Shown here: positions 32,983 through 42,577 of the stretch, piece by piece
How the letters are laid out: each line of letters opens with the position of its first letter
How positions within the stretch are numbered: position 1 is the first letter of the stretch
NCBI GenBank assembly: GCA_964236735.1
Contig: CAXSFM010000013.1
Span: 1-64,000 of the forward strand
Length of the DNA: 64,000 bases
Origin: JAIVJG01 sp964236735
GTDB lineage: Bacteria; Acidobacteriota; Blastocatellia; Pyrinomonadales; Pyrinomonadaceae
Direction of reading: 5' to 3'
Position numbers and translations under genes: made by a program
Notes under the pieces: model-generated
Told to the model about the DNA's origin: nothing
The model's input: the letters and a program-made list of their open reading frames with translations, nothing else
Databases searched by the model: none

Positions 32983-35900
32983 TTAGAAGCTAAATCGCAG
33001 CGACGCCTGTATGCGACGATTGCCCGCTGAAGCGTTGCCGCCGCCACCGCCGAAGGGGCCGCCGAAGCCGCCGCCGAATGAACGGATAGACTGTCCGAAG
33101 AGCGGCGAACTCAGGTTGCCGACCGGAGCCGCGAGGTTGACGTGATTGAAGACGTTCTGCACGTTGACAGAAAAAGTCATCGTGTAGCGATGCTGTTCGG
33201 AACCACCGCCGCCGAAGCCACCGCCGCCCCCACCACCACCGCCGCCACGACCTCCGCCGCCGAAGCCTCCACCGGCGCGACCGCCACCACCGCCGCCGCC
33301 GCCGGCGCGACCTCCGCCGCCGCTGCCAGTACGACCGCCGCTGCGATTGCTTGCGGTTCCCTCGCCGCTTGACGGAGTCGCGCTCGCGGTCTTAGACGCG
33401 CCGGGCAGGCTGCCGAATCCCCACTGCCGACTGAGGCGCAGGTTGACGGTAAAGTTACTTGGCCCTTCGGCGAAGTTGCGCGGAATGATTTTGTCGCCGG
33501 CGGCTGGCCTCAGGTTGAAAGTTCCGTAGGGCGAGCAGATGACGTTGAGCGTCTGAATCGTGCGCGTCGCGCAGGTCGCCGTCGAGACGAGCGACGGACG
33601 CTCCGTGTATTGACCGTCGCCGTTCGTGTCAAAGCCAGTGATGATGTTGAAGGGCTGGCTCGAACTGGCGATGATGATGGGATTCAGTTGCAGCTTCAGA
33701 TACGGCACGCCGATGGTGCCGATGGCCGTGAAGCGATGGCGCACATCGAAAGAAGTGCGCCCGTAGTCGGCGCGCAGGTTCGTGTAATCCGAAGGGAAAC
33801 TGTTCGGCCCGTCAGTGTCGCCGGTCGTCTTCATCAAAGTGTAAAAGGCGAAGACGGAGACCGACTGGTTGAAGCGGCTGTTGATGCCGAGTTGAAATTG
33901 CTGCATGTTCTGCGAGCCGCTCGACTCATACTCATAGAGGTGCGTGCGCGGCGCAGAGGCGTTCGTCGGATCAAAGAGTTGCGCGTTCAAATCACGCGAG
34001 CGCAGAGAGTGCTTCGTGCGGTTCGAGATGTAACCGAGATTGAGCGTGACTTTCTTCGGCAACTGACGCTCGACGAGCAGGCCGGTCGTGTATGAGTAAG
34101 GAGCCTGCAAGTCGGACGCGACGATGCGCCTGATCTGCGGCAGATTCGTGCCCGACAGCGCGCTGAAGGCCGGCACGTTCGGGAACGAGTTGAGCAGGTT
34201 CAGCGTCTGCGCGCGCACGTCTGCCGGCGTGTCCGGCGTCAGGCTGCGGTCTGTGACGAGGAACTGCAACTGGTTGTCGCCGTTGAAGCGATTTTCCTGT
34301 AGCGTGAAATTCTCGTTGAAGCGGTCGTAGAAAATACCGAAGCCGAGCCGGATGACGGTCTTCGGCGTGCGTCCTGCGCCGCCGTCCGGCGAGTAAGAAA
34401 CATAGACGCGCGGGGCAAAGTTGAAAGAGCTACTGATGTTCGTCTGCCGCTCGTAGCGCAGGCCACCGCCGATGGTCAAATTCGGGCGCAGCTTCCAGTC
34501 GTCCTGCACGAAGCCTCCGAAATCAATCTGCGAAACGTCCGCCTCCGGGTTGCCGCCCGACACGGAGAATTGCGACGGCAACGCGCCGAGCGTGAACAGT
34601 TGCGCCGCGCTGAGTCCCTCATTCCTAAGCAACAGCGCGCGACGATAACGCTCAAGGCTGCTCACGGAATTGATTGCGCCGAGCACAGGGTTGCCGCTCG
34701 CATCACGCACGAGGCGACCGCTCGCGTCGAACTGGATGTCAGGCGCGTCGCCGCCGTTGAAGGTGAACGTGCCGCCGAAATTATTTTGCGAGATGTCCGA
34801 GATTCTCACTCCACGCAGGCGCGCGCCGAACTTAATCGAGTTGTTGCCCTGCGCGTAAGTCGTGATGTTCGTGATTTCCCACCGCGTGGCCTGGTTGGAT
34901 GAATTGCCGACCTGCGCGCCGCCGCCTAAGAATGCGTCAGAGACGTTGAGCGCGGGCAGATTGTTATCGGCTATCTGTGCGGAACGCCCGCGGATAAACT
35001 GGAAGCGCGTCTCGTTGATCGTCTTCGGGTTGAGCACCGCCGTCTCGGTCAATTGCAAAGTGTGCTGCGTGCTCGAAGAATCATAGGCGCGGCTGAGAAG
35101 CGCGAGACTGCTGGTGAGTCCGTTGTTCTCGGAACTCTGCCGGAAATAATTGTAGCGCGCGACGAGCGTGTTGGTCTTGTTGATTTGATAGTCGAAGCGC
35201 GCGCTCGTGTTGAGACGGCGGTTCGGCGTCAGCACGGTCTGCACCAAGCGCGTCGGCAGAAACGTCGTCGAGTCAAGGATGCTCGCGTTGATGTTGTCGT
35301 TATCGTCAACCGCATTGCGCTCCGCGTCGAAGAAGAAGGAAGCCTTCTTCGGGATAATCGTGCCGCTCACGTTGCCGCTGAACTGCCTGAGTTGATACGG
35401 CGCGCGCGCGATGGCGAACGGATTGCGCGAGTTGAGACTCTCGTCGGAGAAAGTTGTCGAGACGCTCCCGCGCAGGCGATCCGTGCCGGGCTTGGTGAAA
35501 ATCTGGATGCCGCCGAAGCCGGGCTGGTCGCGTTCAGCGGAGAGCGGATTATCGTTGATGCGAATTTCGCGGATTGAATCACGCGGCGGGATGCGTCCGC
35601 CCTCGAAGCCGTCAATCGTAATCTGCCCGCCGTTGGGGCCTGCGGCGGGGCCGGCCAGTGCGGAGAGCGCGGCGGCCAGATCGTCCGGGTCTTCCGGCAA
35701 CGCCTCGATGTCTTTGCCGCGCAGCACAATCGTGCCGGAGCTATTCTGCTCGTCGAGACTGATCGGCGATTCGGCAGCGACCGTCACTTCTTCCTTTTCG
35801 AGCGAGACGCCGAGCTTGACATTAAGCGGCTCGGTGCGTCCGGCGACGATGTCCAACTCTTCGCTGGTGAAGAGCGCGAACCCGCCGGCCAGCGCGCGGA

Positions 35901-36150
35901 CGATGTATTTGCCGGGCGTCAAACCGCCCAGCGTGTAGTTGCCGTCCGAATCAGTGGTGGCCGTCTTTACCACGCCGCCCACATCCGTCGCGGTCACTGT
36001 CGCGCCGATGATGACACCGCCGAATTCGTCCGTCACCTGCCCGTGCAGACTGGCCTTCGCGGGCGTCTGCGCCAATGCCGTCGCCGCGCACATCACAATG
36101 AAGAGCGCGAGCGACAAAATTTTTCCGAGTGTTCTGTTCAATGCCATCAT
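32983..36150 (-). CDS. Oar-like TonB-dependent receptor with carboxypeptidase-regulatory N-terminal domain
   Basis: 1055 aa. Signal peptide (ILSLALFIVMCAATALAQ), then a carboxypeptidase-regulatory-like domain (ASLHGQVTDEFGGVIIGATV), a plug domain region with SGTIVLRGKDIEALPEDPDD, and a beta-barrel with many YxYxR-like strands. It ends in a Phe-rich outer-membrane signal (IQASLRFSF). Near the C-terminus, about residues 935-985 are mostly Gly, with Arg, Ser and Ala (the codons appear as ccaccgccgcc runs). The family moves or secretes substrates across the outer membrane using ExbB/TonB energy; in Myxococcus Oar exports a protease. The substrate here is unknown. It lies 124 nt downstream of the DUF5666 gene on the same strand. 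Confidence 0.93.
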   Translation of the reverse strand: MMALNRTLGKILSLALFIVMCAATALAQTPAKASLHGQVTDEFGGVIIGATVTATDVGGVVKTATTDSDGNYTLGGLTPGKYIVRALAGGFALFTSEELDIVAGRTEPLNVKLGVSLEKEEVTVAAESPISLDEQNSSGTIVLRGKDIEALPEDPDDLAAALSALAGPAAGPNGGQITIDGFEGGRIPPRDSIREIRINDNPLSAERDQPGFGGIQIFTKPGTDRLRGSVSTTFSDESLNSRNPFAIARAPYQLRQFSGNVSGTIIPKKASFFFDAERNAVDDNDNINASILDSTTFLPTRLVQTVLTPNRRLNTSARFDYQINKTNTLVARYNYFRQSSENNGLTSSLALLSRAYDSSSTQHTLQLTETAVLNPKTINETRFQFIRGRSAQIADNNLPALNVSDAFLGGGAQVGNSSNQATRWEITNITTYAQGNNSIKFGARLRGVRISDISQNNFGGTFTFNGGDAPDIQFDASGRLVRDASGNPVLGAINSVSSLERYRRALLLRNEGLSAAQLFTLGALPSQFSVSGGNPEADVSQIDFGGFVQDDWKLRPNLTIGGGLRYERQTNISSSFNFAPRVYVSYSPDGGAGRTPKTVIRLGFGIFYDRFNENFTLQENRFNGDNQLQFLVTDRSLTPDTPADVRAQTLNLLNSFPNVPAFSALSGTNLPQIRRIVASDLQAPYSYTTGLLVERQLPKKVTLNLGYISNRTKHSLRSRDLNAQLFDPTNASAPRTHLYEYESSGSQNMQQFQLGINSRFNQSVSVFAFYTLMKTTGDTDGPNSFPSDYTNLRADYGRTSFDVRHRFTAIGTIGVPYLKLQLNPIIIASSSQPFNIITGFDTNGDGQYTERPSLVSTATCATRTIQTLNVICSPYGTFNLRPAAGDKIIPRNFAEGPSNFTVNLRLSRQWGFGSLPGASKTASATPSSGEGTASNRSGGRTGSGGGGRAGGGGGGGGRAGGGFGGGGRGGGGGGGGGGFGGGGSEQHRYTMTFSVNVQNVFNHVNLAAPVGNLSSPLFGQSIRSFGGGFGGPFGGGGGNASAGNRRIQASLRFSF

Positions 36151-36273
36151 CTCAAATACCCTTATTGTCTGGGGTCGCTAAAATCCGACGCGCGAGGCGT
36201 TGATTCTGTTAACACCTCGCGGCGGAAGCGAAACCTTTTGTCTGAATGTCAACGAAGATTGAAAGCGTGAAAC

Positions 36274-37803
36274 TTAAGGCTGGCCGATGCCGAAACCGAA
36301 GCCGCCGCCACCGAGAGCCGCCGCCGCACCCGCGCCGCCGCCCAGCCCGCCCGCGCCGCCACCGCCCATGCGTCTGGTCATCATCGCGATCAGAGGCTCG
36401 ATGCCGCTGACGAGTTGAATCGCCGTCACGCGCGAAGGGTCTGCGCCGACTGTGCTGGAGACGACGATCATGCTGCCCGTCTTCAAATCCGCGAGCGTGG
36501 CAACGGGCAACATCTCAAGCATCTGTTGCACGTCGAAGCCGCCACCACCGCCACCGCGTCCCACTACAGCAATGCCGCCGCTGCCGCCTGCTCCAACGCC
36601 GGGAGCACCCGTCGGCGTTGATGCGCTTCCCTGCGGAGGTCTCGCGCCGGCTGTTTCATCAGAAGGCTTGCGGTAATTTGCGCGCACGGCGGCGATCACG
36701 TCGTCGCTTGCGCCTGCGTCGCGCAGTTCCTTTTCATCTTCGGCTTTCAACTGAAAGTCCACGCCGCGACGTGCGAGCATCTGCGCCATCCTGTCCGGCT
36801 CAAGCCGCTTCGACTTGAGCATATCAACTAACTGTTGCTTGCTGGCCGGCCCTCTGAAACCGCCGCCGCCACCGCCGGGAGCGCCGCCGCCGCCACTGCT
36901 GCCCGGCATTCCGCCGGTCATGCCACCACCACCACCGCCGCCCATCATGCTCATCGCTTCGGCAGGGACGCGCTTGAGCACAGAGTCTCTGCTGACGACG
37001 ACGGTCAGAGGCGCGTTGCCCCCCATCTGCGTGATCGTGATTTCGTTCTTCGACGCATCCACAGCGGTGATCGTGCCGATGGTCGTGCGGAACGTGCCGG
37101 TGACGATTTCTTCGGGAGTGAAACTCAATCCATCCGCGCTCTTTTCACCTTTCGCGCGCAACTGATCGCCCGCCTTCACGTCGGCCAGCGAACTCGCTTT
37201 CGCGTCGCTGAATTTCACCGTGTCGGGCGCGTAACGACGAAACTTCACGCTTCCGCCTGTCTTGATAAGAACAGGTTGCGCTCCCTGCGCGCCGCGCGTC
37301 TGCAAAGTGATTTCTTTGTTCTCAGGGTTGACGGCGGAGACGACGCCGACGACGCCGCGATTTTTCCACTCGGCGCGCTCGGTCTCCTGTTTCTGCGTCA
37401 AGTCGGCTTTCGTCATCACAACGACCATGCGCGCGGGCACGCTCTTGCGATCATCAGACGGCTTGCCGCGCGCAAACACGCGGTCGCCCGCGCTGACATC
37501 GTTGAGTGTAATGTCCGTGGCTTTGATGAGCGTCGTCTCGCCCGGCGGCAGACGCTTGAACATCGTCGCATCGGCGAAAGAGACCACGACGACCGAGCCG
37601 GCGTCAGTCTTGACGAACATCTGCTTGGAATTTTTATCAACGGCGACCACTTCGCCGATGACTCCGTTGGCCGTCACCCCACTATCTGTCGTCGCCTGCG
37701 CGCTGGCCGTCGGTGTCGCGGCAGCGGGAGTCTGTCCATACACGCTCACAACGCCGCACATCACGAGCGCGGCCAGAGAAAAAATAGCTAATCTTGTTCT
37801 CAT
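36274..37803 (-). CDS. Exported protein with repeated DUF5666-like OB-type domains
   Basis: 509 aa from ATG 37803, with aagga 10 nt upstream. A signal peptide (LAIFSLAALVMCGVVSVYGQ) leads to about three beta-rich repeats of 75-90 residues (GVIGEVVAVDKNSKQMFVKT, VVGVVSAVNPENKEITLQT, TIGTITAVDASKNEITITQ), the DUF5666-like style. Residues 315-350 and 450-509 are Gly-rich. Residues 350-410 are a small helical domain (LVDMLKSKRLEPDRMAQML, then LRDAGASDDVIAAV) seen in many Acidobacteria proteins. The function is unknown. It precedes the TonB receptor gene and may be co-transcribed with it. Confidence 0.78.
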   Translation of the reverse strand: MRTRLAIFSLAALVMCGVVSVYGQTPAAATPTASAQATTDSGVTANGVIGEVVAVDKNSKQMFVKTDAGSVVVVSFADATMFKRLPPGETTLIKATDITLNDVSAGDRVFARGKPSDDRKSVPARMVVVMTKADLTQKQETERAEWKNRGVVGVVSAVNPENKEITLQTRGAQGAQPVLIKTGGSVKFRRYAPDTVKFSDAKASSLADVKAGDQLRAKGEKSADGLSFTPEEIVTGTFRTTIGTITAVDASKNEITITQMGGNAPLTVVVSRDSVLKRVPAEAMSMMGGGGGGGMTGGMPGSSGGGGAPGGGGGGFRGPASKQQLVDMLKSKRLEPDRMAQMLARRGVDFQLKAEDEKELRDAGASDDVIAAVRANYRKPSDETAGARPPQGSASTPTGAPGVGAGGSGGIAVVGRGGGGGGFDVQQMLEMLPVATLADLKTGSMIVVSSTVGADPSRVTAIQLVSGIEPLIAMMTRRMGGGGAGGLGGGAGAAAALGGGGFGFGIGQP

Positions 37804-38352
37804 TAAATTTGATCCTTGTTCCCGAACGGGAAACACTGCTAAAAATTTGATGGATAACTGACGAAAGAAACGCCTCTCACAAGGCATGACGCGCTGTTAT
37901 TTAACGCATAAAACTGCCAAAGGTTCTGGTATTAACGACCAGCGGAAGATCATCAAGCTCTCTGGATAAAGCACGCAAAGGTCTCATTCTTCACGTCGCA
38001 AAATAGTTTTGCCAACTGAACTACTTGAAAAGAAAGACCAGCGCACACGCGCGTCACGTTGCTGCGTATTCCGCCAAAACTGCCAAAAGTTCCACAACTT
38101 CATTGAAAGTTGACGACTTACGAACCTTAGACGTGTTGAAAGGGCGAAAGGTTACAGCTTTCAGTTAAATTTGTTTGATAAATTTACGATGGGCGGGACA
38201 GCAGGGACTGGGCAGGAATTTGTGGATGAACACGCTACGACAGTGAAGAAGTATGTTTCGCCTACCGTCGCGCGAGATGTCTGCGAGGTGCAAATCCAGA
38301 TGCGACGGCAGGCGATTGTGACAAAACTATTTTTCGTGAGAACAATTGCGCT
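37804..38352. other. Upstream region of the DUF5666 gene
   Basis: 549 bp. It holds the palindrome at 37819-37832 and two near-identical 16-bp direct repeats (aaactgccaaaggttc at 37911-37926 and aaactgccaaaagttc at 38077-38092). The 61-codon frame at 38171-38356 shows no recognised family or ribosome site and is not called. Confidence 0.45.
37819..37832. promoter_or_regulatory. Perfect 14-bp palindrome upstream of DUF5666 gene
   Basis: ttcccgaacgggaa lies 16-29 nt before the ATG at 37803. It may be an operator, or a small mRNA hairpin next to the ribosome site. No regulator is suggested by the neighbours. Confidence 0.4.
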
Positions 38353-39996
38353 TTAATTCTGCGCGGCGGTTTTGCCATTCAAGGGAACTTTGAGCGCGGC
38401 TTCGATGGTGGCCTTCAGCCCTTCATAAGTCAGGTCTGTATTGCGCTTGCCGTTGATGTAGAGCGACGGCGTGCCGTTGATGCCGAGCCGCTGCCCGTCA
38501 AGGAGGTCTCGCTGCACTTTGTCGGCGAATTTGCCGCTGTCGAGCGCGGCGTCGAACTTGGCGCGGTCGAGTCCGAGCGTCGTCGCGTACTGCTTAAGAT
38601 TCTCCACCGCGAGCGCGGACTGGTTGCGGAAGAGGATGGACGTGTACTCCCAATACTTGCCCTGCTCGCGCGCGGCTTCGGCGGCCTCTGCGGACTTCTC
38701 CGCGTTGGCGTGCTGCTGGAGCGGAAAGTCCCGCACGACGAAGCGCACGCGATCCGCGTACTCGTTCATCAGCCGTTCAAAAATCGGCTGCTCTTTCCCG
38801 CAAGACGGACACTGAAAATCCGTGAACTCGATGACGGTGACGCGGGCGTTCGGCGCTCCTTTAATCGGTTGGTCGTCGGTCGCGATGTTGTAGGTGGGCT
38901 GCTCCGGCGCGACGAGGTTCGTCTGAATCGCCGCGCCCTGACGCAGGCGTGCGGCGAAATCATTTTCCGCTTTCTGCCCTGCTTGATCTTGCAAGAACTG
39001 GATGACCTGCGCCTTAACCGAGGGGAAGTCGCCGTTGAGACGCTCTTTGTTCTGATTGTAAAAAGTCTGCGCTTCGGCTTCGGTGATCTGCGGCACTTTG
39101 GCGGTGATCTCAGCATCGAGCAAAGCGCGCGGCGTGACGTTTCGCTTCGTCGCCTCTGCTTGGAGCAGGATGTCGTTCGCTTTCAGATTCACGTCCTGCG
39201 CGCGGAGGCCGTAAATTTGTTCCTGCGCGCTGAAGATGAGAGGGCGCAAATTTTCCTCGATGTCGCCCGACGTAATATTTTTGCCGTTGACGACGGCGAA
39301 GACGCGCGCGCGATCTGCACTGTTGGCGGGCGGCGTCACCTTCTGCGCGAGGATTTTAACCGGCGAGGCGGCGCGCAGGCGGTCGGCCAGACTCTTTGAC
39401 AATGCCTGTTGTTGCTGGTCGCGCAGGTAATTGATAATCTGCTCTTTCGTATCTTTGAACTCGCCGGGAATCTGCGCTTTATTCTGATCGTAGAAGGCCT
39501 GCGCTTCGGCGTCGGTCGGCTCCTTCGTCTTCGAGATTATTTCGTCTTCGAGAAGCTTGACGAGGTTTACACCGCGCTTCTTCGCTTCGGCGTTCAGAAG
39601 GATGGTATTGATTTGCTGCTCAAGCTCGTTCGTGCGCGCTTCAACGACTTGCGTTTCGATTTGCGTGATACGTCCCTGCGTCTCCGCGCTGATTTCTTCC
39701 TTGTTAATCTTCACGCCGTTCACGACTGCCAGCACATCCGGCACGGGCTGCTCGCAGCCGCACTCGCCGCCCGCGTTGCCCGACGCGACCGCGGGCGTCG
39801 TGGCAGCCTGCGTGTTTTTGACGGGCGCTTGTGTCGTTGCCGGAGTCGGCTTCGCGACAGGCTTCGCCGTCGCGCCGGTGGCAGGCGTGTTTGTTTTTCT
39901 GGCTGCGCCGCTCGCGGCAGGCCGGCGCGTTTGTGCGCTGGCCGCTGATGCACAGGTCAGCAACGCGATGATGACGAGATAAAATGTTTTGTTCAT
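38353..39996 (-). CDS. Fusion of SurA-like chaperone segments with a DsbA-type thioredoxin domain
   Basis: 547 aa from ATG 39996, which has ggaggg upstream. A signal peptide and a Thr/Ala-rich linker are followed by two SurA-N-like helical segments (VVNGVKINKEEISAETQ..., VVNGKNITSGDIEENLR...), each ending in the FYDQNK/FYNQNK motif. No parvulin (prolyl isomerase) domain is present. Residues 375-540 are a DsbA/DsbG-like thioredoxin domain with CPSC in VIEFTDFQCPSCGKEQ and the cis-Pro loop INGTPSLYING. Likely periplasmic, forming or correcting disulfides while holding unfolded clients. Downstream of the bactofilin-like gene. Confidence 0.85.
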   Translation of the reverse strand: MNKTFYLVIIALLTCASAASAQTRRPAASGAARKTNTPATGATAKPVAKPTPATTQAPVKNTQAATTPAVASGNAGGECGCEQPVPDVLAVVNGVKINKEEISAETQGRITQIETQVVEARTNELEQQINTILLNAEAKKRGVNLVKLLEDEIISKTKEPTDAEAQAFYDQNKAQIPGEFKDTKEQIINYLRDQQQQALSKSLADRLRAASPVKILAQKVTPPANSADRARVFAVVNGKNITSGDIEENLRPLIFSAQEQIYGLRAQDVNLKANDILLQAEATKRNVTPRALLDAEITAKVPQITEAEAQTFYNQNKERLNGDFPSVKAQVIQFLQDQAGQKAENDFAARLRQGAAIQTNLVAPEQPTYNIATDDQPIKGAPNARVTVIEFTDFQCPSCGKEQPIFERLMNEYADRVRFVVRDFPLQQHANAEKSAEAAEAAREQGKYWEYTSILFRNQSALAVENLKQYATTLGLDRAKFDAALDSGKFADKVQRDLLDGQRLGINGTPSLYINGKRNTDLTYEGLKATIEAALKVPLNGKTAAQN

Positions 39997-40168
39997 ACCA
40001 CCCTCCAAAATTGAGTCTTGATGATAGCAGTTTAATAGGCGTTGACACACTCGCCAACGACGACGAACTCTCTTTCTCATGCCGCTCAATCGTCACGACA
40101 AAATAAGTGTGAATGAGTAGATGCCGGGAAGACGCAACGCGTTGATTTTCTTTCTCGACCGTTGAGGT

Positions 40169-41179
40169 TCACGCGCGTCGCCAGTTGATGCGATAACGCG
40201 CGGTGAGCGAGAGGCCGATGCTGAGAATGACTAAGCCAAAGACGAGCGCCGGCCACACCAGAGGCAGCGCGAGCGCGATAGCCCAGAAGGTCGCGCCGAG
40301 CAGGAGCGCGATGGATTCCGAACGTCTCTCTTCGGAGAGCAGGCGGCGTTGCAACCAGCGTCCGGTCGCCGCGTGAATGACCGTGCGCCCGAAGAGATAC
40401 GAGATAAACAGGAACAGCAGCGCAGTGAAGCCGAACAACGCGCCGAGCACAGGCGGCAGCAAGTGCAGCGCGGCGAATGCGCCCGGCCCGACGACGAGCG
40501 CGCCGACCAGCCCGATGACGGCGACGCGCAGAGATGTCAGTTGCAGGCGCGAGGCGGCGCGGCTGACTGCGCCCGGCGTCGCCGCCGTCAGTCCCAGCGA
40601 GACGACGAACCAGAAAAGCACCGCGAGCAGGCGCAGGCCGAGATACGCGAGCGAGAACTCCGGCGTCAGAAGCGAGGCCGGATTGCGCGCGAGTTCACGC
40701 AATTCCTGCTCGTAGCCCGCGAACATGATCGTCTTGCTCGCGGGGTTGCGCCCCGGCGCGCTCTTGTCGTGATGATAAGCTCCGCCGACGACCACCACGT
40801 CGCCGCCGATGTATGAACCGTCGCGTTGAAAGACCGAGCCGCCGATGGCCGCCACATCGCCTTCCACGCGTCCGCCCGTCTCAATCAACACGTCGCCGCC
40901 AAAGGCCATCACGCCCTCTTTGACGCTTCCGCGCACCACCACCGAACGCCCCAGCCCGAACACATCGCTCGCGCTGTTGCCCTCGACGACGAGTTCATCG
41001 CCGCTCATCGTCGGTGCGAGTCCAGCGGCGGTCGGCGCGACGGCGGCGGATTGCGCGCGCGTCGCAGCGACAACGACGAGCAGGCAGAGGACGGACGCCG
41101 CGACTCTCGACAGAGATGCGCGGCACGTCTCGCGCCCCGTCAAAATGTTATTGAATGTAATCGCGCTCACGGTCTTCAA
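40169..41179 (-). CDS. Membrane protein with bactofilin-like beta-helical N-terminal region
   Basis: 336 aa. After an uncleaved or cleaved signal (VAASVLCLLVVVAATRAQ), residues 60-140 show short repeats of the bactofilin/polymer-forming style (VRGSVKEGVMAFGGDVLIE, GRVEGDVAAIGGSVFQRDG, YIGGDVVVVGGAY). The C-terminal part has about four to five hydrophobic segments (RLLAVLFWFVVSLGLTAA, VAVIGLVGALVVGPGAFAAL, ALLFLFISYLFG, ALPLVWPALVFGLVILSIG). A membrane-anchored polymerising scaffold is a reasonable guess. Follows the sigma/anti-sigma pair on the same strand. Confidence 0.65.
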   Translation of the reverse strand: MKTVSAITFNNILTGRETCRASLSRVAASVLCLLVVVAATRAQSAAVAPTAAGLAPTMSGDELVVEGNSASDVFGLGRSVVVRGSVKEGVMAFGGDVLIETGGRVEGDVAAIGGSVFQRDGSYIGGDVVVVGGAYHHDKSAPGRNPASKTIMFAGYEQELRELARNPASLLTPEFSLAYLGLRLLAVLFWFVVSLGLTAATPGAVSRAASRLQLTSLRVAVIGLVGALVVGPGAFAALHLLPPVLGALFGFTALLFLFISYLFGRTVIHAATGRWLQRRLLSEERRSESIALLLGATFWAIALALPLVWPALVFGLVILSIGLSLTARYRINWRRA

Positions 41180-41268
41180 GCGACGAACGGCCAGTCTCCG
41201 TCTCTCTCATCAAACGCGAGAACGGACTGAACTGGCCGCCGAACTTTATAACCAACCTTTTGTCTTTT

Positions 41269-41874
41269 TCAATCGCCGATGCGAACCACTCGATGATAAT
41301 GATTGATGAGGAGCGTCAACAACAGGACGGCGCTCCCCAACAATACGCACTGAACAATTCTTGACAACGCGCCTCCGGCGATGAACTGTCCGCCGACAGC
41401 GCGCAGCACGACGGCTCCGCCCGTCCCCGCTTCCCCTGCCGCATGTCCCAACATGTTGCCGACGCTTCCCGCTCCGCGCAGGGCGTTCGCGATGGGCGAG
41501 AGAATTTCTCCGAAGAGCGTCGCGCCAAGCAACACGAACGCCAGCGCTCCCAAGCCCGCACAGATTTTCAACGCCAGAGCGCGCTCGCTTTTACTTCGGA
41601 CGCCGCTCATGTCCGACTGCGCGCGCGCAGTCACGACGCGCGTAAAATTTACGGGCGGCGCGAATTTCCGTTCAAACGTTTCGTCGAACGCCGTGTCGAG
41701 CAGGCAGAGCAAGCGTCTCTGGTCGGCGATTGTTGCGGCGCAGTCAGCGCATTCTTTGCGATGAAGATCGAAGCGCGCGACTGCGCCCGCCTCCAATTCG
41801 TCGTCGAGATATGCGGCGGCGAGACTCGTCTGCGCGCAAACATTCCGCTCGTGTGCTGTGTTGGACATCTCCAT
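41269..41874 (-). CDS. Anti-sigma factor with ZAS zinc motif
   Basis: 201 aa. The N-terminal part carries H-x3-C-x2-C (His38, Cys42, Cys45 in DLHRKECADC) with Cys13 upstream, the zinc-containing anti-sigma (ZAS) module that sequesters an ECF factor. One transmembrane segment (ALALKICAGLGALAFVLLGA) and a second C-terminal one (VQCVLLGSAVLLLTLLI) place it in the inner membrane. It follows its probable partner sigma factor by 22 nt. Confidence 0.88.
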   Translation of the reverse strand: MEMSNTAHERNVCAQTSLAAAYLDDELEAGAVARFDLHRKECADCAATIADQRRLLCLLDTAFDETFERKFAPPVNFTRVVTARAQSDMSGVRSKSERALALKICAGLGALAFVLLGATLFGEILSPIANALRGAGSVGNMLGHAAGEAGTGGAVVLRAVGGQFIAGGALSRIVQCVLLGSAVLLLTLLINHYHRVVRIGD

Positions 41875-41896
41875 CTTGAAACTTGGCTTCCCGCGC

Positions 41897-42517
41897 TTAC
41901 ATGCTCGTGATGCCGCGCTCGACGAGTTGCGCGCGCATCATTTCGCGCGCGCGGAAGATGCGATTCTTGACCGTGCCGAGCGGAAGGCCGGTCACTTCGG
42001 CGATCTCGTCGTAACTCATGTCGAGCGCGTGGCGCAGCACGATCAGTTCCTTGTAAGCGGGCGAGAGTTGCTGCACGACGGATTCGATTTCGGCGCGTCG
42101 CTCGGCGCGCTCGCTCAACTGTTCGGGCGTGGGCGCGACGCTCTCCAGAGGCTTTTCGTAAGTCTCTCCATTTTCATTCTGCGCCTGAAAATCTTCGATG
42201 CGAATCGTGCCCGCGCGACGCAGGTGATCAATGGCCGCGTTGTGCGCGATGCGATAAATCCACGTCGAGAATTTGTACTCGGAACGATAGCGTTCGAGCG
42301 CGCCATAGACTCTGATGAAAACGTCCTGCGTCAGATCGAGCGCGTGGTCATAGTCGCCGACCATGCGATAGACGTAGGCCGCGATGGGACGCTGGTAACG
42401 ACGCACCAACTCCTCGAAGCTTTCCTCGCGCCCGGCAATCGCGCGCCGCACGAGTTCAGTATCAGCGACGGCAGCGTTGATGTTATTGAGGGGGACTGTC
42501 TCTGCGTGCATGTTCAT
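41897..42517 (-). CDS. ECF RNA polymerase sigma factor
   Basis: 206 aa. Region 2 contains FEELVRRYQRPIAAYVYRMV, DLTQDVFIRVY and STWIYRIAHNAAIDHLRR (-10 recognition); region 4 contains LSPAYKELIVLRHALDMSY and LPLGTVKNRIFRAREMMR. Probably held inactive by the ZAS protein encoded next. Its stop lies 22 nt before the start of that gene, so the two form an operon. Envelope-function genes on both sides suggest an envelope signal, which is inference. Confidence 0.93.
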   Translation of the reverse strand: MNMHAETVPLNNINAAVADTELVRRAIAGREESFEELVRRYQRPIAAYVYRMVGDYDHALDLTQDVFIRVYGALERYRSEYKFSTWIYRIAHNAAIDHLRRAGTIRIEDFQAQNENGETYEKPLESVAPTPEQLSERAERRAEIESVVQQLSPAYKELIVLRHALDMSYDEIAEVTGLPLGTVKNRIFRAREMMRAQLVERGITSM

Positions 42518-42577
42518 GACGCCAAAGTTTTACGCGCGCCCTGAGGCGAAAGTTTCAGTGCGCGGATTTCTCAAATG

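Noticed and set aside
38171..38356. 61-codon plus-strand frame before the SurA-DsbA gene
   Set aside because: No ribosome site and no recognisable protein; it overlaps the end of the minus-strand gene by 4 nt.
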